The notes below the pieces were generated by a model. The model saw nothing but the letters and a program-made list of their open reading frames with translations. It was not told the origin of the DNA and did not search any database. Shown here one piece after another: positions 1 to 9,247 of a DNA stretch of 32,381 nt (position 1 is its first letter; each line of letters starts with the position of its first letter). Source of the DNA: Spiroplasma sp. AdecLV25b (GTDB taxonomy: Bacteria > Bacillota_I > Bacilli_A > Mycoplasmatales > VBWQ01); contig NZ_JAQYTS010000006.1 in NCBI RefSeq assembly GCF_030913225.1, forward strand, positions 1-32,381. Reading direction: 5' to 3'. The position numbers and the translations under genes were made by a program.

Positions 1-88
1 ATCTATTGTAAAATTTAATGGAGTCATATATTTCTCATCCTATCTAGTTTTTATTTTCAAACTAATTATATTTGATAAGGAGGAGTAT

Positions 89-115
89 ATGGCTCATTTT
101 TTATTACTTTTTTAA
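89..115 (+). other. Eight-codon mini-ORF behind a perfect Shine-Dalgarno
   Basis: An AAGGAGG sequence at 78-84 sits about 4 nt before ATG at 89, which opens a reading frame MAHFLLLF that stops at TAA 113-115. The ribosome site is one of the strongest in the window, so something is or was translated here. It may be a leader peptide or the 5' stub of a gene lost by a frameshift. No homology can be claimed for eight residues, and I see no other gene in 1-376. Confidence 0.25.
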
Positions 116-230
116 ATTTACACACAATCTTAGACTTAACCGATAGTTAATTTAAAAATTAATTGTGACAAGGTTTTTTATTGGTTAAATTAATCATTAA
201 GAAAGTGTATAAAAAATAAAAATATTATGT

Positions 231-236
231 TATACT
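231..236 (+). promoter_or_regulatory. Probable -10 element for the decayed gene at 377
   Basis: TATACT matches the sigma-A -10 consensus at five of six positions. No good -35 hexamer stands 16-18 nt upstream. It lies 140 nt before the gene and just upstream of the hairpin at 266-306, so a transcript would begin with a long leader. Confidence 0.35.
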
Positions 237-265
237 ATTAGTGTTAACTTTCATAGTATGTTTTA

Positions 266-306
266 AATAACTCATTATCGTTTTTTCGATAAAAGTTATT
301 TTTTTT
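266..306 (+). terminator. Attenuator-like hairpin with T-run
   Basis: AATAACT (266-272) pairs with AGTTATT (294-300). Inside that stem ATCG (277-280) pairs with CGAT (287-290) around a T6 loop, and a run of T follows. The hairpin stands between the -10 element at 231 and the gene at 377, so it would stop transcription ahead of the gene rather than behind one. It could instead terminate transcription arriving from upstream. Confidence 0.45.
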
Positions 307-376
307 ATATTTTGAAGGTTAATAAATTTTATAAATTATTGTCAATCCAAGATTAGATACAGAAAGGGTTAGAATA

Positions 377-1932
377 ATGGCAAAAAAAACTTAAAAAACG
401 TCGTAAAGGAATTAATTATCAAACAATTAAAATTAAAAATGATATAACCAATGATTTAGACATAATTCAAAAAAAATACATTATTTAAGTCAAGAATTTA
501 GAGATGAATTTGCAGAAGAAACTGAAGTAGTGTTTATTAATGATTCTCAAAAACAAAGTTTTTCATTAGTGGAATTTGATTCAGCTACTGCTGATACATT
601 GGATGGGTCAACATGTGTGAAAGAAATTGTTAGCAAAGAAAAAAGCAAAAAATCATTAGGTGTTTATGAAACATTACTTAAAAAAATTGAAGTTTATAAT
701 ACTAACATTAAAAAAATTTCTGTAAATAATTTAAAATTAAAGATTTGCGAATGAATTGATAAAGAAAATAAATTTAATAAAACTTCAGAAAAAATTAAAT
801 TAGACTTAAAAGAAAAATTTGGAATTTCAAATATTGTCTTACTTAAAGGATTATTAACAAAACGACCAAATTTTTTTGAGAGAAATTTACCGTTTTGACT
901 ACTTCCTACAAGAAATTCACGTGATAAATCACGTGAATGAACTAAATTAAAAAAAGAATTAAAAAAAATTCAACAAGAAAATTGATCCTGGTAAATATTT
1001 AAGTGATAAATATAAGTATAAAATTAATGAATGAAATAAAACAATTGAAAAAAATATTAAGAAAAGAGGCGCATTTTTTAGAGAAAAATTAGCATATACA
1101 CTTGATGTAAAATAATATTTTAAAGAAAATAGGTTTGAAGTTAATGTGGAAACAATCATTTCAGAAATTTATAGTAATCAAGAATTAGCAACAAGTGAAG
1201 TAGCACTTAGTTCAAAAAAAAACAAGCATTGAAGAAGAAAAAAAGAATTTAGACGAAGAAATTAAAAATTTAGAAAAACAATTGGAAAATGAAGTACATG
1301 AAATTAAAACTAAAAATAAAGAAAATGTTTCTAAGTTAGAAGAGTTATTAAAAAATGTTAAGAAGCAAGAAGGAAAGTATGATGGCCTTACAGTTCAACA
1401 AGATGAAGAGAAATTAGATATTGAACTATTTAAAAAATTCGTTGGACTTAAAGATAAAATAAATACAAAAAAATTGAACTTAGAAAACTTATATAAATCA
1501 AACGATATAGTTAATTGAGATGTAGAAGTAGGACCTTCTAAAAAGCAATTCATTAAAGATGAAAAACCTGAAAATCATTATAATATAACTGAAGATAATT
1601 TTATTCCTATTTTAAAGAATCATAAATATTTGATTCCAGAAAAACAAGAAGAAAATTTTAAAAAACTTATAGAATTTAAAATTACTTAATCAAATACTGA
1701 AAATCTTAATGATGAAAATATTTATCAAGCTTCAAAATCAGCTGTTAAGGTTACTGCATTGGGTGTTACTCTTGCTTATGAATGACCTACCCGAATTTGT
1801 GTAGGAAAAAAAGAGAAAGATAAAGTTTTAACTGATAAAAATCCAATATCAGTTGCACCAATCGATTTAAATAAAACATTTACAGATGTTAAAAGTACTG
1901 TTAATAGTATTGGGCAGGGACTTGGAGTATAA
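377..1932 (+). pseudogene. Decayed hypothetical protein gene, about 515 codons
   Basis: A start ATG at 377 follows AGAAAGG (361-367). One original reading frame can be stitched together across the region: MAKKLKKRRKG..., then EFAEETEVV..., then KYLSDKYKYKINEW..., then a Lys/Glu-rich coiled-coil stretch at about 1230-1500, ending at TAA 1930-1932. The frame is broken by one-base changes in A-runs (A8 after 381, the A-run ending at 476, the A4 near 982, the A9 near 1214) and by two in-frame TAA codons (about 1111 and 1687-1689). TGA is used as Trp throughout the remains. The family is not recognised. The mixture of indels and nonsense codons argues for true decay rather than sequencing error. 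The long helical charged middle is compatible with a structural or phage-related protein, but nothing shows this. Confidence 0.7.
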
Positions 1933-2009
1933 ATTCAAATTTATAATCATATCTAACTTTAGAGTGTGAGTCATAAGTAGTAAAGGTTAATAAATAGTAA
2001 TTATAAACG

Positions 2010-2041
2010 AGGTTTGGGAAATTTTTAAGCCTAAACCTTTT
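2010..2041 (+). terminator. Rho-independent terminator
   Basis: AGGTTTGGG (2010-2018) pairs with CCTAAACCT (2030-2038) with one G-T wobble and an 11-nt loop, followed by T's. It ends the transcript of the decayed gene and isolates the tRNA-Arg promoter. Confidence 0.6.
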
Positions 2042-2081
2042 ATATTTTCCATAAAATTTTAAAAACTAACCCCATTACCAA

Positions 2082-2110
2082 TTGCAATTTCATCACAAAC
2101 AAGTTAATAT
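2082..2110 (+). promoter_or_regulatory. Promoter of tRNA-Arg
   Basis: TTGCAA (2082-2087) and TAATAT (2105-2110) are separated by 17 nt. Transcription would begin about 2117, 9 nt before the mature tRNA. The same TTGCAA -35 occurs at the lon promoter and at the minus-strand tRNA cluster promoter. Confidence 0.5.
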
Positions 2111-2125
2111 TAATAATGGTAATAA

Positions 2126-2201
2126 GCCCAAGTAGCTCAGTGGATAGAGCATCGCCCTTCTAAGGCGAGGGTCGGAAGTTCGAGTCTTCTCTTGGGCACC
2201 A
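2126..2201 (+). tRNA. tRNA-Arg (anticodon TCT)
   Basis: A complete cloverleaf: acceptor GCCCAAG/CTTGGGC, D stem GCTC/GAGC, anticodon stem TCGCC/GGCGA with loop CTTCTAA giving anticodon TCT (reads AGA), T arm with TTCGAGT, and an encoded CCA at 2199-2201. AGA is the common Arg codon in such AT-rich genomes. Only 36 nt separate it from the DUF3196 gene, so the two may share a transcript. Confidence 0.95.
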
Positions 2202-2237
2202 TTACAATTAAAAAGTTTATACTAAGAAGGTCTAAAA

Positions 2238-2999
2238 ATGGTAAATCATGATAGTTATTACCAAGACATTATTGGTAAAATTAACCATCACATTAATGCC
2301 AATGAATGAGTTCAAGCTATGAAATTGGTCAAAAATGAATTAGAAATGCCTTATATTCCCAGCAACTACGAAGTTACTTTACAAGATTTATATCATGAAA
2401 TCGCTGCTAATATTAGAGTAAATTCTAAGCCACAAGTTTATGAATGAAATTTAACAGAAATCACAAAAGTATTAATGAATCCATTCGATGAAGAACTTCA
2501 TCCGGTGGCATTTTATTATTTACAAAGCCATAATGTTAGGTTAATTTTGCCAGCAATCAAAAAATATCTTGCTAGTAAAGACTTTAATAATATTAACAAA
2601 ACACAACTATTATTTTTATTAAGCAATCAAGGGATTGATGAAACAATAACAGTGGTTAAAACTCATGGTACATTTCAAATTAATCCCAAACAGTTAATGC
2701 CATGCCATGAATTACCAATTTATATTAGTGTTATGAAGTTATTTGAGGATGAAGTTCATATTGATAATCCTGGTATCTATGATATTTGTTTATTTTTATT
2801 AAATAGTTATGTCGAAAATCTTTTACCAGAATTACCTGATAATAATCAAGTATCAGCTTTAGCTGCAGCATTATATGTTCATGCTTGCAGTTTTCAATCC
2901 ATTACTGTAACATTAATAACGAGTGCTAATAAGTTTCAGACAACTACCAATCTAGTTAAGAAGTACTTAAATATTATCAAACAACAAAAAATTACATAA
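2238..2999 (+). CDS. DUF3196 family protein (253 aa)
   Basis: The start ATG follows AAGAAGG at 2224-2230. The first part is hidden from standard-code ORF finders because Trp codons are TGA (for example in NANEWVQAM). It is an all-helical soluble protein without signal peptide or membrane segment. In Mycoplasma the DUF3196 protein lies directly upstream of trigger factor and lon (the MG237-MG238-MG239 order), and the same order is found here, so the family call rests on both sequence style and synteny. The gene ends 13 nt before tig, with the tig ribosome site TAAGGAG overlapping its stop, so the two are co-translated. Its function is unknown; the neighbourhood suggests protein folding or quality control. 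Confidence 0.8.
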
Positions 3000-3012
3000 G
3001 GAGCGTTAAAAT

Positions 3013-4308
3013 ATGAAATTAGAAATTAAAAAAGATGAAAAAAATGGTCAAGGAAAATGACATGTCATTCTTGATGATAAAGTTTGAAAAAAACAATTAG
3101 ACAAAGCAGAAACTAAACTAATTAATCAAGTAGAAATTCTTGGATTTCGTAAAGGGAAAGTACCTACTAAACTAGCTAAAAAACATGTTAAACCAGAAAG
3201 CATTATTAAAACGGCCACTCAATCAGCCGTTGGTATCGCTTATGATTTTGCTCTAAGTCAAAAACCAGATTTAATGCCTACCAATAACCAACCTGAAGTT
3301 CAAATTATAAAAAATACTGATAAAGAATGTGAAATATTATTTTTCTTTGATTTACCATCTGAAATTGTATTAGGACAATATCGCGACCTTAAAATCGCTA
3401 AACCAACTCCAAGTGTCACAGATGAAGAAGTTGATGAACAAATTAAATTATTACAAGATCGTTTTGCCATCTTTGCTCCTAAAGAAGACGGTGACTTAGC
3501 ACTTGGTGATACGGCTATCTTTGATTTCACTGGATTTTTAGATGGTGAAAAATTTGCTGGTGGGGAAAGTAAAGGTATGGAACTAGAAATTGGTTCTGGA
3601 AAATTTATTCCTGGATTTGAAGAACAAATGGTTGGTATGAAAAAAGGTACTAAAAAAACATTTGAAGTTACGTTCCCAGAAGAATATCATGTTGCTACTT
3701 TAAAAGGGCAATTAGTGAAATTTGAAGTTGAATTACATGAAATTAAAACTAAGACTATTAATGATAACTTAGAAGAATTAGTAAAAGATGTTAATATTCC
3801 TGATGTTACAACTTATGAACAATTATTAGTAAACGTTAAACAACAAATTGAATTACAAAAAACCATGACTATTAAAGAACAATTTATGGAAGAATTAATT
3901 GCTAAAATTGTTAAAAATTCAAAAATTTTCATTCCTAATTATGCTGTAAAAATAGAAACTGATCGTTTAGAAGCTGAATTCAAAAAACAATTAGCTAGTC
4001 AAAATTTTACTATTGAAAACTACATTGCAGCAACTGGTATTAGTCATGAAGAAATTAGAAAAGAAATTGAAAAAGATGCTATCACACAATTACAAAATTT
4101 TTTAATTATTAAAGAGGTAATTGAAAAAGAAAAAATTGAAGTAACAGAAGCAGAATTTGAAAATCATTTATTGGGATTTGCTAACCAATTTAAAGTAACT
4201 ATCGAAGAAGTTAAAAAGAACATTAAAGATTTATCACTAGTTACTACAACTTTAAAACGTAATAAAGCATTTGATTTATTATGAGACAATAATGGAACAG
4301 TTTCCTAG
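3013..4308 (+). CDS. tig: Trigger factor, ribosome-associated chaperone and prolyl isomerase
   Basis: The product is 431 aa, the usual size. The true start is ATG 3013, 13 nt after the DUF3196 stop with AAGGAG at 2998-3003; internal TGA codons (as in GQGKWHVIL) hide it. The N-terminal ribosome-binding domain carries the signature LGFRKGKVP, close to the family GFRxGxxP loop that contacts ribosomal protein L23. An FKBP-type isomerase domain lies at about residues 155-240 (FDFTGFLDG, then FIPGFEEQMVGMKKG), followed by the helical arm region. Reading through TGA 4282-4284 adds WDNNGTVS before TAG at 4306. It assists folding of nascent chains. It sits beside lon, which degrades proteins that fail to fold. 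Confidence 0.96.
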
Positions 4309-4341
4309 TGTAGAAACTAGCGCGTAGTCCATTAACTAAAT

Positions 4342-4380
4342 ATAACCTAACTACTTAAAATAGCAGTTAGGTTATTTTAA
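4342..4380 (+). terminator. Rho-independent terminator after tig
   Basis: ATAACCTAACT (4342-4352) and AGTTAGGTTAT (4365-4375) form an 11-bp perfect stem with a 12-nt loop, followed by TTTAA. It separates the tig transcript from the heat-shock-controlled lon. Confidence 0.75.
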
Positions 4381-4555
4381 TAAAAAAAACTAATATTTTT
4401 ATTTCTTATTAAGAAATAATTATATAAAAATATTGCTACTATAAGTAAATATTGTCATAAATAACATAAATATATTAAAATTATATTAGTACGAATTAAA
4501 TAAATTAGAGGGAATAACTGTTGAATAAGTATAGTATAAAACAAAAAAAGATTAT

Positions 4556-4582
4556 TTAGCAATTAACTATTGCAAGTGCTAA
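4556..4582 (+). promoter_or_regulatory. CIRCE operator (HrcA binding site) of lon
   Basis: TTAGCAATT - 9 nt - AAGTGCTAA matches the CIRCE consensus TTAGCACTC-N9-GAGTGCTAA with the N9 spacer kept exactly and two changes in each arm, at mirrored positions except one. The right arm overlaps the -35 of the lon promoter, so HrcA binding would block RNA polymerase. CIRCE control of lon is known in Mycoplasma, whose heat-shock response relies on HrcA. Confidence 0.85.
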
Positions 4583-4598
4583 CGTTTTATATTATAAT
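4570..4598 (+). promoter_or_regulatory. Promoter of lon
   Basis: TTGCAA (4570-4575) and a perfect TATAAT (4593-4598) stand 17 nt apart. The -35 lies inside the CIRCE inverted repeat. Transcription would start about 4605, giving a leader of about 23 nt with GAGGTGA before the ATG. Confidence 0.75.
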
Positions 4599-4627
4599 CC
4601 AGTTAATACATTATTCGAGGTGAGACA

Positions 4628-7015
4628 ATGAAAGTAAAAAATCTTAACAATATTCCCGTACTAGTAACAAGAGGAAGTTTTGTATTCCCCACAGTTGAAG
4701 TGGAATTAGAAGTTGGTAGACATAAATCTGTTGCTGCTATTAATGAATCAAAAACTTATTTTAATTCACAAATTATTTTAGTTTCACAAAAAGATCCAAA
4801 AGTTGACAATCCACAATTAAGTGAAGTTTATAACCATGGAACGTTATGTAAAGTAGAAATCAGAAAAACCCATCCTGATGGAACGCTTACTGTTGCCTTT
4901 TATGGTCAACAACGGGTTAAAGTAACTAAATTTAATGATGCTAAGTTTTACACTGGTGATGCTGAAACTTTAGTTAGTACCAAAGTATCACAAGAGTTAG
5001 AGGAAGAATTAATTCAAAAAATTGTTAATAACTTACAATTTATCTTAGATGTTCATGGCTCAATCCCACAAGGCGTAATTAGTCAAATTACCGATGGTAT
5101 GAAAGCCAGTGAAATCATTGATAAAATGGCTCAGTTTTTACCATATCTAACAATTAATAAACGTCAAGAAATTTTACAAGAAGAAGATGTTCAAAAGCGT
5201 TTAGAATTGTTACTAAAAGATGTTGGTGGTCAAAAACAAGTGGGAGCTATTGAAAAAGATTTAACTGCCAAAATTAAAGACCGTATCGATGAACAACAAC
5301 GTGAATACTACTTACGTGAAAGACTGCGTGCTATTAAAGAAGAACTAGGTGAAATTGATGGTAAGTCTAATGAAATGAAACGTTACTTAGAACGTTTAGA
5401 AACCGAAAACTTTCCAGAAGCTATTAAAACTCGTGTTAAAGAAGAAATTGGTCGTTATGAAGATATGCCCCAAGCTTCTAGTGAGTCAAATATCATTCGT
5501 ACTTACATCGACTGAATGATGAACTTACCATGATTTGAAAAAAACGAAGAAAAATTTGATTTAATCAATGCTAAAAAAATTCTTGATAAGTACCATTATG
5601 GATTAGAAAAAGTTAAAGAGCGTATTATTGAATACCTAGCCGTTAAAAAAATGGCGAAATCAATGCCAGGACAAATTATTTGTTTAGTAGGTCCTCCAGG
5701 GGTTGGTAAAACATCTTTAGCGAAATCAATTGCCGAAGCCATGGGTCGTACTTTTGTTAAGGTATCACTTGGTGGTGTTAAAGATGAATCTGAAATTCGT
5801 GGTCACCGTAAGACTTATATTGGAGCTATGCCAGGGAGAATTATCCAAGGTATGAAACGCGCTAAGGTAGTTAACCCACTATTCTTACTAGATGAAATTG
5901 ATAAAATGTCTTCTGATTACCGTGGTGACCCTGCTAGTGCGATGTTAGAAGTTTTAGACCCAGAACAAAATGCTAACTTCTCTGACCATTATATTGAAGA
6001 AAATTATGACTTATCACAAGTTGTATTCTTAGCAACTGCTAACTATATGGAAGGAATTCCCGAACCATTAAAAGACCGTATGGAAATTATTGAACTATCT
6101 TCATATACAGAGTTAGAAAAATTAGAAATTGCTAAAAAATATTTAATTCCTCGTGTGATTGAAATTACTGGATTAACTAATAAATTATTAAAGTTTAAAC
6201 CTAATTCTATTGAAGAAATGATTAAATACTATACAAGAGAATCTGGTGTTCGTCAACTAGAAAGACTTTTAAACAAAGTTGCTCGTAAATTCATCGTTAA
6301 ACTTTTAAATAAACAAATCACTACTGATGAAGTTGTTGCTGACACTGTTAAAGATTATTTAGGAAAACAAATCTTTGATTATACAAAAAAAGAAAACGAA
6401 TCGCAAGTTGGGGTTGTTACTGGATTAGCTTATACGCAATATGGTGGTGATATCTTACCGATTGAAGTTAACCACTTTAAAGGAAAAGGTAACTTAGTTT
6501 TAACTGGAAAACTAGGGGAAGTAATGAAAGAATCAGCTTCGATTGCTCTTGACTATATTAAAGCTAATACTATTACCTTTAATATCCCTGATACTTTCTT
6601 TGTTACTCGAGACATTCATATTCACGTGCCTGAAGGTGCAGTTCCAAAAGATGGTCCAAGTGCTGGTATTACTTTAACAACAGCTATTATTTCTGCTATT
6701 ACAAGCAAGCCAGTTTCAAAAGATATTGGCATGACAGGTGAAATTACGCTTCGTGGTCATGTGTTACCAATTGGTGGATTAAAAGAAAAATCAATTTCTG
6801 CAAATCGTAGTGGGTTAAAAACGATTTTAATTCCGAAAGCCAATGTAAAGGACTTAGAAGATATTCCTGAAGAAGTAAAACGAAAACTTAATATTGTTGC
6901 TGTTGAATTTTATCTTGATGTTTTTGATTTTATTTTTAATAAACATAAAACTAAAATTAATCCTTCAACTATTACTTCAGTTAATTCTTTGCCTTCAGTA
7001 TCTGAAGAGGGTTAG
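4628..7015 (+). CDS. lon: ATP-dependent protease Lon (endopeptidase La)
   Basis: The product is 795 aa, a full-length LonA. It has an N-terminal substrate-binding domain (about 1-200), a coiled helical linker with the family sequence [17 protein letters not shown], an AAA+ module with Walker A GPPGVGKT (355-362) and Walker B LFLLDEID (Asp422-Glu423), and a serine-lysine protease domain. The catalytic Ser678 lies in PKDGPSAG. The catalytic Lys is most likely Lys721 in GGLKEK, which keeps the 43-residue Ser-Lys spacing of E. coli Lon. Two TGA Trp codons at about 5513-5532 (DWMMNLPWFE) interrupt it only under the standard code. It degrades misfolded proteins in the cytosol; the upstream CIRCE implies heat-shock induction. 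Confidence 0.98.
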
Positions 7016-7027
7016 GATGAAACTTAA

Positions 7028-7059
7028 AGAGAGTGAACTGTACAGTTCACTCTCTTTTT
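7028..7059. terminator. 28-nt perfect palindrome terminator after lon
   Basis: AGAGAGTGAACTGT (7028-7041) is exactly mirrored by ACAGTTCACTCTCT (7042-7055) and followed by TTTT on the plus strand. It lies only 12 nt after the lon stop and between two convergent genes, so it probably also serves the minus-strand gene ending at 7087, although the T-tract on that side is weaker. Confidence 0.8.
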
Positions 7060-7086
7060 AGTATTTAAGAATTATAAAGTTAATTG

Positions 7087-8436
7087 CTAGGCTGCTACTA
7101 ATTGTTTTTGTTTTTTAGTGCCTTTAGAACTTGATGGCTTTGGTAACTCATCGGTACAAACTTTTAATTTTTCCAATTGGTCTTCTGAAGATATTTTAAT
7201 TTTATTTTCTTTTTGTTTTGATTTGCTGCTTATGTTTACTGCTTCACTATTATTAATAGTATTTTTAGTGATTTTAGTTCAAATTTCTGTCTGATCTTTA
7301 TTTATTGGTACTGCTTCACTGTTAGTAATATCTACTAATAATGTTGTTTGACTATTGTTTTTATTATCTTCAACTACTATCTCAGTAGGAAGCGTTAAGT
7401 GTGTATTATTTTTCACTTCTTCAGGTTTAGAATTTAACTCAGGAGTTTGAGTTCAAATTTCTGTATGATCTTTATTTATTGGTACTACTTCACTATGGTT
7501 TTTATGAGAATGAAGTTCAGAAGTGACCAATTTTGTTGATTTAATAGTTGGTTGTGAATACTGATTATTTTTCATCTCTTCAAGACTAGGATATATCTTA
7601 GGAGTTAATGCTTCAATTAGTCAATTTTGTAAGCGTTGATTTTGAGCTGGACTTAATGCTTCAATTTTAATTTCCATTTTTTTAACAGTAGTTAAGTATG
7701 TAATTTGTTTGGGTTCTAATCATGAAATTTGTTCTGTAGTAATAGTGTTAAAAAAACCTTCATCATACAAAAATCCTAATTGAATATTAGACAGTGATGA
7801 TAATACTTTTTTAGTTAAACTTTCTTCATTCAACTTATTATTTTTAAACAAAGATTTTCGAATTGATTCTGGTTCTATTGCTTGAATTTGTTCTGGAGAA
7901 AGTAAACGTAATATAACAGGTCTAAACCAAATTCTAATAGTTACATCTTCAATTTGAGATGGTTCTAAGTATGAAACTTGTGTTGGAGAAAAATATTGTA
8001 AATAATCATTAAGTTTTTCTCTAGAAAGTACTTTAATTTCTTCTTTGGTTAACATGCAAATTTTTCAAATTTGTTTTTGTTCTTCAGTTAACTTTGGAAA
8101 AATTTCTTTAAAATTATTCTTTAATCATTCAATATCAGCCTTACTAGACAATGTTATAGCAAATGACTTTGGTTCTATTGCTTTAATTTGATCTGAAGAA
8201 AGTAAAAGTAAAAATTTAGGTGGAAACACACCTACTTTATTATTAGCATTAGGTTCAGTTAGATCTTTGATTTGAGATAGTTTTATTGTTTGAAGTTGTT
8301 TTGGAGAAAAATATCCTAATTTTAAATTATTAAGTAGTTCTTCTCTAGAAAGTAATTTAATTTGTTCTTCGGTTAAACTGCAATTTAATTGTTGTTTGAT
8401 GCTATTTAAATCATTATTTCCTTGTTGACTAGGCAT
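7087..8436 (-). CDS. Repeat protein with duplicated helical units and low-complexity tail (449 aa)
   Basis: With TGA as Trp, one continuous frame runs from ATG at 8436 (behind AGAAAGGA) to TAG at 7087-7089. Residues 21-96 and 128-196 are two copies of the same unit: LT-EEQIK-LSREEL, then YFSP-Q, SQI-D, then LLS--QI-AIEP-S. Shorter echoes follow (TTEQISWLEPKQITYL, EALSPAQNQRL). Each unit is a string of amphipathic helices spaced about 22 residues apart. From about residue 225 on the protein is rich in Ser, Thr, Lys, Asn and Glu, and a peptide VPINKDHTEIWT / VPINKDQTEIWT is repeated. There is no signal peptide or membrane segment. The family is not recognised. The architecture suggests a scaffold or host-interaction protein, but that is a guess. 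Confidence 0.75.
7276..7494 (-). repeat. 45-nt direct repeat inside the repeat-protein gene
   Basis: Copies at 7276-7320 and 7450-7494 begin AGTTCAAATTTCTGT and differ at only 2 of 45 positions. They encode SE(A/V)VPINKD(Q/H)TEIWT in the tail. Near-identity contrasts with the diverged large repeats, so this duplication is recent or kept similar by recombination. Confidence 0.75.
7849..8376 (-). repeat. Two tandem ~70-residue protein repeat units
   Basis: Unit 1 is encoded at 8376-8149 and unit 2 at 8055-7849. They align through LSREEL / LSREKL, YFSPKQL / YFSPTQV, LSQIKDLT / PSQIEDVT and SSDQIKAIEP / SPEQIQAIEP. About 30 residues separate them (WLKNNFKEIFPKLTEEQKQ). The divergence shows an old duplication. 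Confidence 0.7.
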
Positions 8437-8616
8437 ATTTGTTTTTTTCCTTTCTTTATTAACAACAAAAAACCATTTACTTTGAAATAAAGCAATGGAT
8501 TAGAAACTTATATTAAGTTCATGCTAAGTGTAGCAATTATAAAAATAAAATGCAACATTTAGTAGTTATTTTTTTAATTTTGTTGAGATATTAAACCTTT
8601 CCTTTCCAAATCCATA

Positions 8617-8622
8617 TATAAT
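8617..8622 (+). promoter_or_regulatory. -10 element of engB-copA
   Basis: TATAAT, 21 nt ahead of the engB start, with GAGGTG as ribosome site at 8630-8635. No convincing -35 is seen at 16-18 nt. Confidence 0.4.
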
Positions 8623-8642
8623 AATATATGAGGTGCTACGAA

Positions 8643-9233
8643 ATGGAACGAATTAAACAAGCAGTATTTTTAACAAGTGCTGTCAAACAAGAACAATGAC
8701 CACAAGATGAAACTCCTGAGTTTTGTTTTGTGGGAAGAAGCAATGTTGGGAAATCAACATTCTTAAATACAATATGTAATAATGGTAAGTTAGCTAGAGT
8801 TTCACAAACGCCTGGTAAAACTCAAATGTTAAACTTTTTTACAATTAATAATAATGAATGTCGGTTTGTTGACGTTCCAGGATATGGATTTGCTAAAGTA
8901 TCAAATGACAAAAAAATTCATTTCGCTACGATGATGGAAGAATACTTCCAATCACGAAAATCATTAAGAGCAGTGTTTTTATTATTAGATTTTCGTCATG
9001 CTCCCAGCAAAGATGATATCGATATGATAGAATATTTACAACACCATCATTTAAAAATTTATTTAATTGGAACTAAACTAGATAAAGTTAAAAATAGTCA
9101 ATTAGTTAAAAATAAAAAACTATTATTAACAACATTAAATCTACTTCCTACTACTCCTATTATTTTATTTTCTAGTATTACTAAAAAAGGAATTGAAGAA
9201 GTAGTTAATGTCCTATCACAAAATATTTCATAA
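8643..9233 (+). CDS. engB: Ribosome-biogenesis GTPase YsxC/EngB (YihA)
   Basis: The product is 196 aa, typical for this short single-domain GTPase. The start ATG 8643 follows GAGGTG; a TGA Trp codon (EQEQWPQDE region) separates the N-terminus from the standard-code ORF. G1 is GRSNVGKS (31-38), switch I/G2 includes QTPGKT (55-60), G3 is DVPGYG (77-82), which is diagnostic of the EngB family, and G4 is TKLDK. The enzyme acts late in assembly of the 50S ribosomal subunit and is essential in most bacteria. It is followed 14 nt later by copA with its own ribosome site, so they are probably one transcript. Confidence 0.95.
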
Positions 9234-9247
9234 AAAGGAGAATAAGA

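Noticed and set aside
959-1159. Minus-strand hydrophobic frame (66 codons)
   Set aside because: It is antisense to an A-rich coding remnant, which gives F/L/S-rich translations on the other strand. No ribosome site.
3300-3530. Open frame antisense to tig
   Set aside because: It mirrors the tig coding sequence, has no ribosome site, and tig has clear family motifs on the other strand. The same applies to antisense frames over copA (10285-11067), ligA (18404-19408), gatA (20533-20979) and the aldolase gene (23880-24170).
4521-4540. TTGAAT with TATAAA upstream of CIRCE as a second lon promoter
   Set aside because: The spacing is too short; the TTGCAA-17-TATAAT pair overlapping CIRCE is far better.
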